Source of the DNA: CAYSLC01 sp964431545
GTDB lineage: Bacteria; Desulfobacterota; Desulfobacteria; Desulfobacterales; JAABSP01
NCBI GenBank assembly: GCA_964431545.1
Contig: CAYSLC010000004.1
Coordinates: 1-62,726 of the forward strand
Reading direction: 5' to 3'
Length of the DNA stretch: 62,726 bases
The notes beneath the pieces are model-generated. The model saw nothing but the letters and a program-made list of their open reading frames with translations. It did not search any database and had not been told where the DNA came from. The translations under genes were made by a program, and so were the position numbers. Positions 9,660 to 17,590 of this stretch are shown here, piece by piece (position 1 is the first letter of the stretch; each line of letters starts with the position of its first letter).

Positions 9660-10622
9660 ATGGAGAAACTGCGCGTGGCGGTGATCGGCGCCGGATATCT
9701 GGGAAAGTTCCACGCCGAGAAGTACGCCCGGATGGACGATGTCTCCCTGGTGGGGGTCGCCGACGTGGACCAAAGCCACGCCGAGGCGGTGGCGGCCCGG
9801 CACGGCGTCCCCGCGTTTACCGACCACCGGGACCTCCTCGGCAAGGTGGACGCCGTCAGTATCGTGGTGCCCACCCCTGCCCATTATGCGGTGAGCCGGG
9901 AATTTCTGGAAAACGACGTGGACGTCCTCATCGAAAAGCCCATGACCGTCACCCTCGCCGAGGCGGACGAACTCATCGGCATCGCGGAGGAGCGGGGGCT
10001 GATCATCCAGGTGGGCCATCTGGAGCGGTTCAACTCCGCGGTGGTCGCCCTCCGGGACATCCTGAAAAAGCCGATGTTCATCGAGTCCCACCGGCTCTCC
10101 ACCTTCAAGGGGCGGGGCACCGACGTGAGCGTGGTCCTCGATCTCATGATCCACGATATCGACATCATCCTCAACTTCGTCAAGGCCGATGTCCGGACCA
10201 TCCACGCGGCCGGCATTCCGGTCATCTCCGACCATGTGGACATCGCCAACGCGCGGCTGGAGTTCGGCACCGGATGCGTGGCCAACGTCACCGCCAGCCG
10301 GATCTCCATGAAGAACGAGCGGAAGATCCGGCTCTTCCAGAAGGACGCCTACATCTCTGTCGATTTTGCCAGCCATGAGATCACCGTGGTCCGCCAGGAC
10401 GGTGATCATCCGGGGATCGGGCTGATTCCCGGCATGAAGATCGACCAGATGTGCTTCACCAAGGGGGACGCCCTGGAGGACGAGCTGCGCTCCTTCGTCC
10501 GATCGGTGATTCGCCGGGAGACCTCCGAGGTCACCGGGCAGATGGGCCGGGATGCCCTCCGGGTGGCCCTGTCGATCATGGAACAGATCCGGTCCACATC
10601 GGCCCGCCTGGCGGGGGCGTGA
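9660..10622 (+). CDS. Gfo/Idh/MocA-family NAD(P)-dependent oxidoreductase in the lipid A operon
   Basis: The 320-residue protein has an N-terminal Rossmann fold (AVIGAGYLGKFHAEKY), the family motif EKPMTVTLAEAD around residues 92-103, and the C-terminal alpha/beta domain containing MIHDIDIILNFV. ATG 9660 is preferred over TTG 9651 because AAGGAG (9643-9648) is 11 bases from it but only 2 from the TTG. It sits between lpxI and lpxB. A GnnA-like role, oxidising UDP-GlcNAc for 3-amino lipid A, is possible, but no GnnB aminotransferase is nearby. Other sugar or cofactor substrates cannot be excluded. Confidence 0.85.
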   Translation: MEKLRVAVIGAGYLGKFHAEKYARMDDVSLVGVADVDQSHAEAVAARHGVPAFTDHRDLLGKVDAVSIVVPTPAHYAVSREFLENDVDVLIEKPMTVTLAEADELIGIAEERGLIIQVGHLERFNSAVVALRDILKKPMFIESHRLSTFKGRGTDVSVVLDLMIHDIDIILNFVKADVRTIHAAGIPVISDHVDIANARLEFGTGCVANVTASRISMKNERKIRLFQKDAYISVDFASHEITVVRQDGDHPGIGLIPGMKIDQMCFTKGDALEDELRSFVRSVIRRETSEVTGQMGRDALRVALSIMEQIRSTSARLAGA

Positions 10623-10625
10623 TCC

Positions 10626-11798
10626 TTGGCGACTGCGCCCCGAAAGTGCGTCATGATCGTGGCCGGGGAGGCCTCCGGAGACCGGCACGGCGCCAACCTG
10701 GTCCGGGCCATGGCCGACCGGTCCGGGGATCTCTTCTTCGTGGGCGTGGGGGGGCGGGCCATGCGGGAGGCGGGGGTCCGGGTCATGGTGGACGCCGACC
10801 GGCTGTCGGTGGTGGGGATCACCGAGGTGATCGCCCGGCTGCCGGAGATCCTCAAGGGGATCGGCGTGGCCAAGGGGCTGTTGCGCAATCTCCGGCCCGA
10901 CTTGCTGATCCTCATCGATTTCCCCGATTTCAACCTCCATCTGGCGGCCACGGCCAGGCGGCTGGGGGTCCCGGTCCTCTACTACATCAGCCCCCAGATC
11001 TGGGCCTGGCGCGCCGGCCGGGTCCGGAAGATCGGCCGGCGGGTGGACCACATGGCGGTGATCCTCCCCTTTGAAGAGCGGTTCTATCGGCGCCACCACA
11101 TCCCGGTCACCTTTGTGGGCCACCCCTTGAGCGAGGCCCGGTCTCCGCGGCGCCACGTCCCCCTAAATGACATCGATGGGGTGGAGATCTCGGATGAACC
11201 GGCGGATACCGGATCCGGCGGGTGGACCATCGGTCTGCTGCCCGGGTCCCGCAGCGGAGAGATCGCCCACCACCTGCCCCTGATGCTCCGGGCGGCCCAC
11301 CGGCTGGCCGGGCGCTTCCCGGAGGTGCGGTTTCTGGTATCGGTGGCCGGGTCGATCCGCCGGGAGAGGACCGAGGAGATCGTCCGGGCCCATCCGGGAC
11401 CGGCGTCCGTGATTCCCGTCCCCGACGGCGTGGAGCGGGTCCTTTCGCGCGCCCACCTGGTGGTGGCGGCCTCCGGAACCGTCACCCTGGAGACCGCCAT
11501 GTACGGGGTCCCCATGGTGATCATCTACCGGGTCTCTCCCCTGAGCTACTGGCTGGGACGGCTCCTCATCCGGGTCAAACACATCAGCCTGGTCAACCTG
11601 ATCCTGGACGGACCCGTGGTGCCGGAGCTGATCCAGAACCAGGCCTCTCCCACCCGCATCGCCGATGCCGTGGCCGATCTTCTGGCGGATCCTCGTCGAC
11701 GCCGCCGTCAGAAGGGGGCGTTCTCCGCACTCCGAAACCTGCTGGGGGAACCGGGGGCCGACCTCCGGGTGGCCCGGATCGCGCTGGATCTGTTGTAG
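10626..11798 (+). CDS. lpxB: Lipid-A-disaccharide synthase LpxB
   Basis: Glycosyltransferase (GT19) that joins lipid X and UDP-2,3-diacylglucosamine into the lipid A disaccharide. The 390-residue protein has the N-terminal VAGEASGDRHGANL motif, a central YYISPQIWAWRAGR segment and a C-terminal sugar-nucleotide domain with ASGTVTLETAMYGVPMVIIYR. The start is TTG: the preceding gene's stop is in the same frame only 3 bases upstream, and the next ATG (10653) would delete the first beta strand. The acyltransferase ATG follows immediately after the stop. Confidence 0.96.
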   Translation: MATAPRKCVMIVAGEASGDRHGANLVRAMADRSGDLFFVGVGGRAMREAGVRVMVDADRLSVVGITEVIARLPEILKGIGVAKGLLRNLRPDLLILIDFPDFNLHLAATARRLGVPVLYYISPQIWAWRAGRVRKIGRRVDHMAVILPFEERFYRRHHIPVTFVGHPLSEARSPRRHVPLNDIDGVEISDEPADTGSGGWTIGLLPGSRSGEIAHHLPLMLRAAHRLAGRFPEVRFLVSVAGSIRRERTEEIVRAHPGPASVIPVPDGVERVLSRAHLVVAASGTVTLETAMYGVPMVIIYRVSPLSYWLGRLLIRVKHISLVNLILDGPVVPELIQNQASPTRIADAVADLLADPRRRRRQKGAFSALRNLLGEPGADLRVARIALDLL

Positions 11799-12497
11799 AT
11801 GGAACGCCCGATCCAAAATGGGTCCGCCAAAACCCCTTCGGCCCATCTCAAATGGCGGCTGGTGGGTCTTCTCGGAAATGCGCTCGTCGACGTTCTTTTC
11901 AAAACCTTGTCCATCGAGTCGGTCGGGCTTGGTCCCGAGCTTCGGGAGATCCACGTTGCCCGGCGGATGATCGCGGCCGCGTGGCACTCGCGGATCCTCC
12001 TCCTCGGCCACCTCTATCGCGGGTGGGACGGCGTGGCCCTGGTGAGTCGATCCGAGGACGGGGAGATCATCGCCCGGATGCTCCAGCGACAGGGTCAGGA
12101 GACGGTCCGGGGCTCCACCTCCAGGGGGGGAGCCCGGGCCCTGGCCCGGATGGTGATGAAGCTCCGGGAGCGAAACCGGGTGGCGGTCATCATCCCCGAC
12201 GGCCCCCGGGGGCCCCGGTTCAGGGTCCAGCCGGGGATCATCGCCCTGGCCGCCAAGACCGGGTACCCCATCGTCCCAATGACCTACAGCGCCCGGCGGA
12301 TGAAGGTCTTCAACAGCTGGGACCGGTTCATCCTGCCGGCCCCCTTCACCCGGTGCCGGGTGGTCTATGGCCGGCCCCTCCGGGTCCCTCCGGGTCTCGA
12401 TCGAGCCGGGGCGGAGGCGCACCGGAAACACCTGGAGGACGCCCTCAACGCCATCACCCGACAGGCGGACGCCCGGTTCGGCCATCGGGTATTCTAG
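11799..12497 (+). CDS. DUF374-type lysophospholipid acyltransferase family protein
   Basis: The 232-residue membrane-associated protein resembles the DUF374 branch of the LPLAT acyltransferases: a WHSRILLL region near residue 62, then RGSTSRGGARAL, then IIPDGPRGPRFRVQPG. The classical HX4D motif is not present, which is normal for this branch. The ATG abuts the lpxB stop. Its position between lpxB and msbA suggests a lipid A or Kdo-lipid A acyl transfer, replacing LpxL-type enzymes, but no substrate can be read from sequence. Confidence 0.82.
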   Translation: MERPIQNGSAKTPSAHLKWRLVGLLGNALVDVLFKTLSIESVGLGPELREIHVARRMIAAAWHSRILLLGHLYRGWDGVALVSRSEDGEIIARMLQRQGQETVRGSTSRGGARALARMVMKLRERNRVAVIIPDGPRGPRFRVQPGIIALAAKTGYPIVPMTYSARRMKVFNSWDRFILPAPFTRCRVVYGRPLRVPPGLDRAGAEAHRKHLEDALNAITRQADARFGHRVF

Positions 12498-12531
12498 GCG
12501 GAAGATCCGTCGGAGGTTCCACCGCGCAGCC

Positions 12532-14346
12532 ATGGCCAAAAAGATCCAACCGATCCTCAAGCACGGCATGGAGAGCCGCCACCGGTACATCCTCTCCCTG
12601 ATCAAACAGAACACCGGCCGGCTGGCCGGGGCCATGGCCTGCATGCTGGTCATCGCCGCCGCCACCTCGGCCACCGCCTTCCTGGTCAAACCGGTCCTCG
12701 ACGACATCTTCTTCAAGAAAGATCTGGTCATGCTCCGGGTGATCCCCCTGGTGGTGATCTTCATCTACTTCATGCGGGGGGCGGGGTATTACGGCAACGC
12801 CTACCTCATGAACTACGTGGGGGAGTCGATCATTCGCCACCTGAGAAACCGCCTCTACGACCGGATCCAGGACCTGCCCATCGCCTTCTTCCAGGACGAA
12901 CGGACCGGTGTTCTCATGTCCCGGATCACCAACGACGTCAACATCATCAAGTCGATGGTCTCCACGGCGGTCACCGGCGGGCTCCGGGACGTCTTCACCA
13001 TCGTCGGCCTCACCGCCGTGATCTTCTACCGGGACTGGAAGATGGCGCTCTTCGCCCTGATCATCCTCCCTGTCGCCTTCTTTCCCATCGTGGAGTTCGG
13101 CCGGCGGGTCCGGCGGGTGAGCACCGGATGCCAGGAGGCCATGGCCGATCTCAGCTCCTTTCTCCACGAGACCCTCTTCGGCAACAAGATCGTCAAGGCC
13201 TTCGGCATGGAGGAGAATGAGAAACAGCGGTTCTTCCAGCGGACCGAGGATCTCTTCCGCCTCGAGATGAAGGCGGTGGTGGCCAAGTCCCTCTCCTCGC
13301 CGGTGATGGAGTTCCTCGGCGGGCTCGGGGTGGCCTTCATTATCTGGTACGGCGGCTCCCGGGTGATCCAGGGCACCTCCACCCCCGGCACCTTCTTCTC
13401 CTTCATGGCGGCCGTGCTGATGCTCTACGATCCGGTGAAGAAGCTGACCAAGCTCAACAACGCCGTCCAGCAGGGGCTGGCCGCCGTGGACCGGGTCTTC
13501 GACATCATCGAGCGGGATTCGGATATCACCGAGGATCCGGAACCGGTCCACATCGACCGGAAACCCCACCGGGTCGCCTTCGACAACGTCACCCTCAAGT
13601 ACGGCGATACGGTGGCCCTCCGGGGCATCGATCTGGACGTCCCCCCGGGGGAGATCGTGGCCCTGGTGGGGATGAGCGGGGGGGGGAAGACCTCCCTGGT
13701 CAACCTGATCCCCCGGTTCTACGACGTGAGCGAGGGGGCGGTCCGGATCGACGGCCTCGATGTCCGCCGGGCCTCGGTGGCCTCCCTCCGGGACCAGATC
13801 GCCATCGTCACTCAGGATACCATCCTCTTCAACCGGACGGTGGCCGAGAACATCGCCTACGGCAAGCCCGATGCGTCCCGGGAGGAGATCGAAGGGGCCG
13901 CCAAAATGGCCTACGCCCACGACTTCATCCGCAGGATGCCCGACGGGTATGCCACGGTGATCGGCGAGCTGGGCGGGCGGCTGTCCGGCGGGGAGAAGCA
14001 GCGGATCTGCATCGCCCGGGCCCTGTTGAAGGACGCCCCCATCCTGATCCTCGACGAGGCGACCTCGGCTTTGGACACCGAGTCGGAGATGCTGGTCCAA
14101 AAGGCCCTGGAGAACCTGATGAAGGGCCGCACCACCTTTGTGATCGCCCACCGCCTCTCCACCATCTCGTACGCCCACCGGATCCTGGTGGTGGTGGACG
14201 GCCGGATCGTGGAGTCGGGGCGCCACCAGGATCTCCTGGATCTCCGGGGGGAATACTACAAACTCCACCAGATGCAGTTCAACAAGAACACCGATCCGCA
14301 AGGGGCTCCGGCCGGCCCGCCGCGCCATGCGGAGGAGACCGGATAG
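12532..14346 (+). CDS. msbA: Lipid A export ABC transporter MsbA (permease/ATPase)
   Basis: Homodimeric exporter that flips lipid A-core across the inner membrane. ATG 12532 (MAKKIQPIL) is chosen; GGAGG lies 15 bases upstream and the open frame before it overlaps the previous gene. The protein has 604 residues. A transmembrane domain of six segments spans about residues 25-320, with LPIAFFQDERTGVLMSRITNDV as the coupling-region motif. The nucleotide-binding domain has Walker A GMSGGGKTS (about 378), signature LSGGEKQRICIARAL (about 483) and Walker B ILILDEATSALD (about 503). Confidence 0.94.
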   Translation: MAKKIQPILKHGMESRHRYILSLIKQNTGRLAGAMACMLVIAAATSATAFLVKPVLDDIFFKKDLVMLRVIPLVVIFIYFMRGAGYYGNAYLMNYVGESIIRHLRNRLYDRIQDLPIAFFQDERTGVLMSRITNDVNIIKSMVSTAVTGGLRDVFTIVGLTAVIFYRDWKMALFALIILPVAFFPIVEFGRRVRRVSTGCQEAMADLSSFLHETLFGNKIVKAFGMEENEKQRFFQRTEDLFRLEMKAVVAKSLSSPVMEFLGGLGVAFIIWYGGSRVIQGTSTPGTFFSFMAAVLMLYDPVKKLTKLNNAVQQGLAAVDRVFDIIERDSDITEDPEPVHIDRKPHRVAFDNVTLKYGDTVALRGIDLDVPPGEIVALVGMSGGGKTSLVNLIPRFYDVSEGAVRIDGLDVRRASVASLRDQIAIVTQDTILFNRTVAENIAYGKPDASREEIEGAAKMAYAHDFIRRMPDGYATVIGELGGRLSGGEKQRICIARALLKDAPILILDEATSALDTESEMLVQKALENLMKGRTTFVIAHRLSTISYAHRILVVVDGRIVESGRHQDLLDLRGEYYKLHQMQFNKNTDPQGAPAGPPRHAEETG

Positions 14347-14413
14347 TCCGGATCGATCCCTCCGGGGATCGGTCGCCTTGGGGATGGAAACGGAAACAGG
14401 AGGAAGAGCAGAA

Positions 14414-14710
14414 ATGGCGGTCAACTTCAACGATGACGAATGGGTATGGGTGGTGGTGATCCTCGGGGCCGGAGGCCGGGATCAGATCCTGGGACAGCAC
14501 GATCAGGACGCGGATCTCTCCTTCATCCCCGTGTTCCGCTCCAAGGAGGACGCTTTGGTCAGCTACAAGCGTTTCGCCCTGGACAAGGAGAAAAAGTACG
14601 AGGTGCAGGCCATGTTCTATGGGGAACTCTGCAAGGAGGCCCGGGAAAACGGCTTTTCGCTGTTCATCCTCGATGAGGATGGGAAGGTGCTGGATAAGAA
14701 GGCGCCGTAG
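14414..14710 (+). CDS. Small hypothetical protein
   Basis: A 98-residue protein with no family I recognise. It reads MAVNFNDDEWVWVVVILGAG and is acidic and probably soluble apart from the short hydrophobic VWVVVILGAGG strand. It ends with charged KVLDKKAP. The start is supported by AGGAGG at 14398-14403, ten bases upstream, and codon use matches its neighbours. The gene begins 67 bases after msbA and may be the tail of that operon. Confidence 0.7.
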   Translation: MAVNFNDDEWVWVVVILGAGGRDQILGQHDQDADLSFIPVFRSKEDALVSYKRFALDKEKKYEVQAMFYGELCKEARENGFSLFILDEDGKVLDKKAP

Positions 14711-14807
14711 ATAAGATGCCATCAGCCGATGCCGCCCGGCAGGCCATCCCGCGTACACGCCGTGGCCGTCGCCGATGGGAACTTCATCCCCGAAAAGAGA
14801 GGAGCAC

Positions 14808-15242
14808 ATGGTGAAAGAGATCCTCGGCCCCTATCCCGTAACCATCGACATCCCGGTGGCCTGGGGCGAGATGGACGCCTTCGGCCATGTCAACAACATC
14901 ATCTACTTCCGGTACTTCGAGACCGCCCGCATCGCCTACTTCGCCCGCATGGGATACGTCGAGCACATGGAGGCCGAGGGCCTCGGCCCCATTCTCGCCT
15001 CGGCCGAGTGCCGGTACAAGCTTCCCCTCACGTTCCCCGACACCATCTCCGTGGGCGCCCGGATCATCGACCTGGCCGAGGACCGTTTCACCCAGGAGTA
15101 CGCCGTGGTCAGCCACCAGCACCGGAAACTCGCCGCCAAGGGTCGGGGCGTCATCGTCTCCTTCGATTACCGCAAAAACGAAAAGGCGCCTTTGCCCGAG
15201 GTGATTCGGGAGCGGATCAAGGCGATCGAGGGGTGGGCGTGA
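14808..15242 (+). CDS. Acyl-CoA thioesterase, 4-hydroxybenzoyl-CoA thioesterase/YbgC-like hotdog family
   Basis: The 144-residue single-hotdog protein shows VAWGEMDAFGHVNNIIYFRYFE near the N-terminus; the aspartate in this motif is the usual catalytic residue of the family. It probably hydrolyses an acyl-CoA, substrate unknown. ATG 14808 is preferred because AGAGGAG lies just upstream; an in-frame ATG at 14775 lacks a ribosome-binding site. It is the last gene before the toxin-antitoxin pair. Confidence 0.87.
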   Translation: MVKEILGPYPVTIDIPVAWGEMDAFGHVNNIIYFRYFETARIAYFARMGYVEHMEAEGLGPILASAECRYKLPLTFPDTISVGARIIDLAEDRFTQEYAVVSHQHRKLAAKGRGVIVSFDYRKNEKAPLPEVIRERIKAIEGWA

Positions 15243-15435
15243 TCGCGCCGATTTCGGCTTTCGGCGTCTGGATCCGTGAGCGGCCACCTTGCATGGCCGG
15301 CGTCGATGGGAACCCGTGGAACGCCAAAATGTCTGATGAATGATCGGGCTCTTTGCAGGGCTTCAACGGGAGGTTGACATCCCCGGCGGAATGTAATACG
15401 TAATACCGGTATTCCATCTTACTGGAGGTGAGGCC
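15243..15435. other. Intergenic region upstream of the toxin-antitoxin pair
   Basis: This 193-base gap holds the end of the envelope block and the regulatory region of the AbrB/PIN pair (15374-15413). The first 130 bases contain no convincing ORF, RNA or terminator. Confidence 0.6.
15374..15413 (+). promoter_or_regulatory. Promoter and palindromic operator of the AbrB/PIN pair
   Basis: A perfect -35 hexamer TTGACA lies at 15374-15379. Downstream are two direct copies of GTAATAC (15393-15399 and 15400-15406) running into a perfect 12-bp palindrome AATACCGGTATT (15402-15413). The exact -10 is not clear; it must fall within this repeat. The layout fits autorepression by the AbrB-type antitoxin dimer, which is known for vapBC operons but is inferred here. 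Confidence 0.6.
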
Positions 15436-15678
15436 ATGCGAGTGACGACCAAAGGGCAGGTGACCATCCCCCAAACGATCCGGAAGAAGATGGGGATCAC
15501 CCCCGCCACGGAAGTTGAATTCATCGAGGAGAACGGCCGCGTCTATTTGGTGAAAAAGAAGCGTGCCGGTGCGTCGGATCGGCCCTTTGCCCGCCTGAGA
15601 GGGGTGGCTTCGGCAAAGATGACCACCGACGAGATCATGGCCCTGACGCGAGGGGCCCGAGGAGGAGGAGATGGATGA
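15436..15678 (+). CDS. AbrB/MazE-type antitoxin (VapB-like)
   Basis: The 80-residue protein opens with MRVTTKGQVTIPQTIRKKMG, the swapped-hairpin AbrB DNA-binding motif. Its C-terminal half (from about residue 48) should wrap the toxin. GGAGG precedes the ATG. It overlaps the PIN gene by 4 bases (ATGA), the classic antitoxin-toxin coupling. It probably represses its own promoter through the palindrome just upstream. Confidence 0.88.
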   Translation: MRVTTKGQVTIPQTIRKKMGITPATEVEFIEENGRVYLVKKKRAGASDRPFARLRGVASAKMTTDEIMALTRGARGGGDG

Positions 15679-16079
15679 CCGGGGTCTTTGTCGATTCCAA
15701 CGTCCTCCTTGACATCTTTCTCGATGATCCCGAATGGGCGGACTGGTCCGAATCGGCCCTGGAAAAGCGCTCCGGAAGCGCCACATTCTATATCAATCCG
15801 ATGGTCTACGCGGAAGTGTCCGTGGGGTTTGAGCGGATCGAGGCACTGGAGGCGGCCTTGAAACAGGGCGGGTTCAAGATGCTGCGGATCTCCAGGGAGG
15901 CGCTGTTTTTGGCCGGCAAGGTCTTCCTCCAATATCGGAAGAACAGGGGCGGCAGGAGATCACCGCTGCCCGATTTCTATATCGGCGCCCAGGCGGCGAT
16001 CCTCGGCCTGGAATTGATCACAAGGGATGCCGGCCGGTACCGAACCTGCTTTCCCACCCTGCGGCTGATCACTCCGTAA
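15675..16079 (+). CDS. PIN-domain ribonuclease toxin (VapC-like)
   Basis: The 134-residue PIN nuclease has acidic metal ligands visible at D7 (VDSN), E47 (YAEVS), D100 (LPDFYIGA) and D118 (TRDAGRY). PIN toxins of this type cleave specific RNAs, often tRNA or rRNA loops; the target here is unknown. It is translationally coupled to the upstream antitoxin. tRNA-Val lies just downstream on the other strand, which is probably coincidental. Confidence 0.88.
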   Translation: MTGVFVDSNVLLDIFLDDPEWADWSESALEKRSGSATFYINPMVYAEVSVGFERIEALEAALKQGGFKMLRISREALFLAGKVFLQYRKNRGGRRSPLPDFYIGAQAAILGLELITRDAGRYRTCFPTLRLITP

Positions 16080-16083
16080 TCAC

Positions 16084-16121
16084 ATAAAAAAAGGGACCCC
16101 GGGCCGAACCCGGAATCCCTT
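16084..16121 (-). terminator. Rho-independent terminator of the tRNA-Val / scpB-side transcript
   Basis: On the minus strand a hairpin (16121 to 16091; 11 paired bases with one internal 2x2 mismatch and a 5-base loop) is followed by a T tract at 16091-16086. It lies 10 bases past the tRNA 3' end, so it ends the leftward operon. Confidence 0.85.
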
Positions 16122-16130
16122 GATGTTCGA

Positions 16131-16205
16131 TGGTAGGCGGTACTGGATTTGAACCAGTGACTTCTACCGTGTGAAGGTAGCACTCTCCCGCTGAGTTAAC
16201 CGCCC
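16131..16205 (-). tRNA. tRNA-Val (anticodon CAC)
   Basis: A 75-base cloverleaf can be folded: acceptor stem GGGCGGT/ACCGCCT, D stem ACTC/GAGT, anticodon stem CTACC/GGTAG around loop TTCACAC (anticodon CAC), and T stem ACTGG/CCAGT with loop TTCAAAT. Discriminator A and the CCA end are encoded in the gene. It follows scpB on the same strand and is followed by a terminator. Confidence 0.96.
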
Positions 16206-16246
16206 GTTTCGCTGAGAGGGACTATAGGGGCAAACCGGGCCGTCCG

Positions 16247-16849
16247 TCAAGCATTTTTTCCCTCCGGATCTTCCCCGGCCGCGTCCCCTTCCGGCGCCGG
16301 CCGGGAGTCGGAGGGCGGCTCCGGGTCCCCGGCCCCGAAATCCTCGATCTCCCTGGGGGTGGGCAGGTCCTTCAGGTCCTTGAGATCGAACGCCTCCAGG
16401 AAATGTTTGGTGGTGGCGTAGATGAGGGGCCGGCCCGGGATCTCCTTTCTGCCCAGCACCCGGATGAACTTTCGCTCCAGCAGGGTCCGGAGGATCCCCC
16501 CCGAATCGACCCCCCGGATGTGTTCGATGTCCGCCCGGATGATCGGCTGCTTGTAGGCGATGATGGCCAGGGTCTCCAGGGCCGCCTTGCTCAAGCGGGG
16601 CGGCGAGGGCTGGAGGAACCGCCGGATCCACTCGGCATATTCCGGCCGGGTCCTGAGCTGGTAACCGCCGGCCACCTCCTTGAGGAAGAACCCGCCCCCC
16701 CGTTCCTCGTATGCCTCCCCGAGCGCCCGGAGCGCCTCCCGGATCTCCTGGGGCTCCGCCTCGTCGGCCACCGATCGGATCCGATCCACCGTGAGGGGCT
16801 CCCGGGCCACGAAGAGGAGGCTCTCCACGATGTTTTTCAGGTCATCCAT
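16247..16849 (-). CDS. scpB: Segregation and condensation protein ScpB
   Basis: Winged-helix partner of ScpA in the SMC condensin complex, used in chromosome organisation. The start ATG reads MDDLKNIVESLLFVAREPLT, the usual N-terminus. The 200-residue product has the central LSKAALETLAIIAYKQPI motif and ends in an acidic, proline-rich tail (about 165-200). It starts 13 bases after the scpA stop. Confidence 0.94.
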   Translation of the reverse strand: MDDLKNIVESLLFVAREPLTVDRIRSVADEAEPQEIREALRALGEAYEERGGGFFLKEVAGGYQLRTRPEYAEWIRRFLQPSPPRLSKAALETLAIIAYKQPIIRADIEHIRGVDSGGILRTLLERKFIRVLGRKEIPGRPLIYATTKHFLEAFDLKDLKDLPTPREIEDFGAGDPEPPSDSRPAPEGDAAGEDPEGKNA

Positions 16850-16862
16850 GGGAGGGGAGCCA

Positions 16863-17582
16863 TCAGAGATAGAACAGCCGGATGATCCCCGTGGGCGCGT
16901 GCTGGGCGACGGTGATGAGGCAGAGGCGGGCCATCTCCAGGACCGCCAGGAAGGTGACGATGATCTCCGTCTTGGCGGTGTTGCCGGAGAAGAGTTCATC
17001 GAAGGCCACCGATCCCCGGGCCTCCAGGAGGGCGATCAACTCGTTCATCTTGTCCTGGACCGAGACCTTCTCGTCGGAGAGGTCGATGGTGTGGTCTCCG
17101 GGGAGGTTCTCCAGGACCTTCCGGAAGGCGTGGATCAGCTCCGTGAGGTCCACCCGCACCACGTCGTCCGGGGAAGGCGGAAGCCGGCACTCGTCCGGGC
17201 CCGGCTCCCGTCGGAAGATGGCATCCCCCAGCAACGGGCGCTCCGCCAGCTGCTCCGCCACCGACTTCATCTGGAGGTACTCCATCAGGGGCCGGGCGAT
17301 CTCCATGCGGGGATCCTCCTCGTCCTCCTCGGGGCCGGCGGCCGGCAGGAGCATCCGGGACTTGATCTGTGCCAGGGTGGCGGCCATGAGGATGAAGTCG
17401 CCGGCCAGATCGATGTTGAGGGCCTTCATGAATTCCAGATACCCGAGGTACTGGTCGGTGATCAGGGCGATGGGGATGTCGTAGATGTCCACCTCGTTCT
17501 TCTTGATGAGGTAGACGAGGAGGTCCATGGGCCCCTCGAAGATGTCCTCGACCTTCACCTCGTACCGGTCGTCGATGATCAT
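16863..17582 (-). CDS. scpA: Segregation and condensation protein ScpA
   Basis: Kleisin subunit that bridges the SMC heads. The start ATG (MIIDDRYEVKVEDIFEGPMDLLVYLIKK) gives 239 residues, matching the family. The segment DIPIALITDQYLGYL and the C-terminal winged-helix FDELFSGNTAKTEIIVTFLAVLEMA are characteristic. The open frame extends further upstream but only through trpS. It is co-transcribed with trpS (9 bases apart) and scpB. Confidence 0.94.
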   Translation of the reverse strand: MIIDDRYEVKVEDIFEGPMDLLVYLIKKNEVDIYDIPIALITDQYLGYLEFMKALNIDLAGDFILMAATLAQIKSRMLLPAAGPEEDEEDPRMEIARPLMEYLQMKSVAEQLAERPLLGDAIFRREPGPDECRLPPSPDDVVRVDLTELIHAFRKVLENLPGDHTIDLSDEKVSVQDKMNELIALLEARGSVAFDELFSGNTAKTEIIVTFLAVLEMARLCLITVAQHAPTGIIRLFYL

Positions 17583-17590
17583 GGCGGTCG

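Noticed and set aside
8916..11156. A 746-codon minus-strand frame opposite lpxI, the Gfo/Idh gene and lpxB
   Set aside because: Spans several real plus-strand genes and has no recognisable domain.
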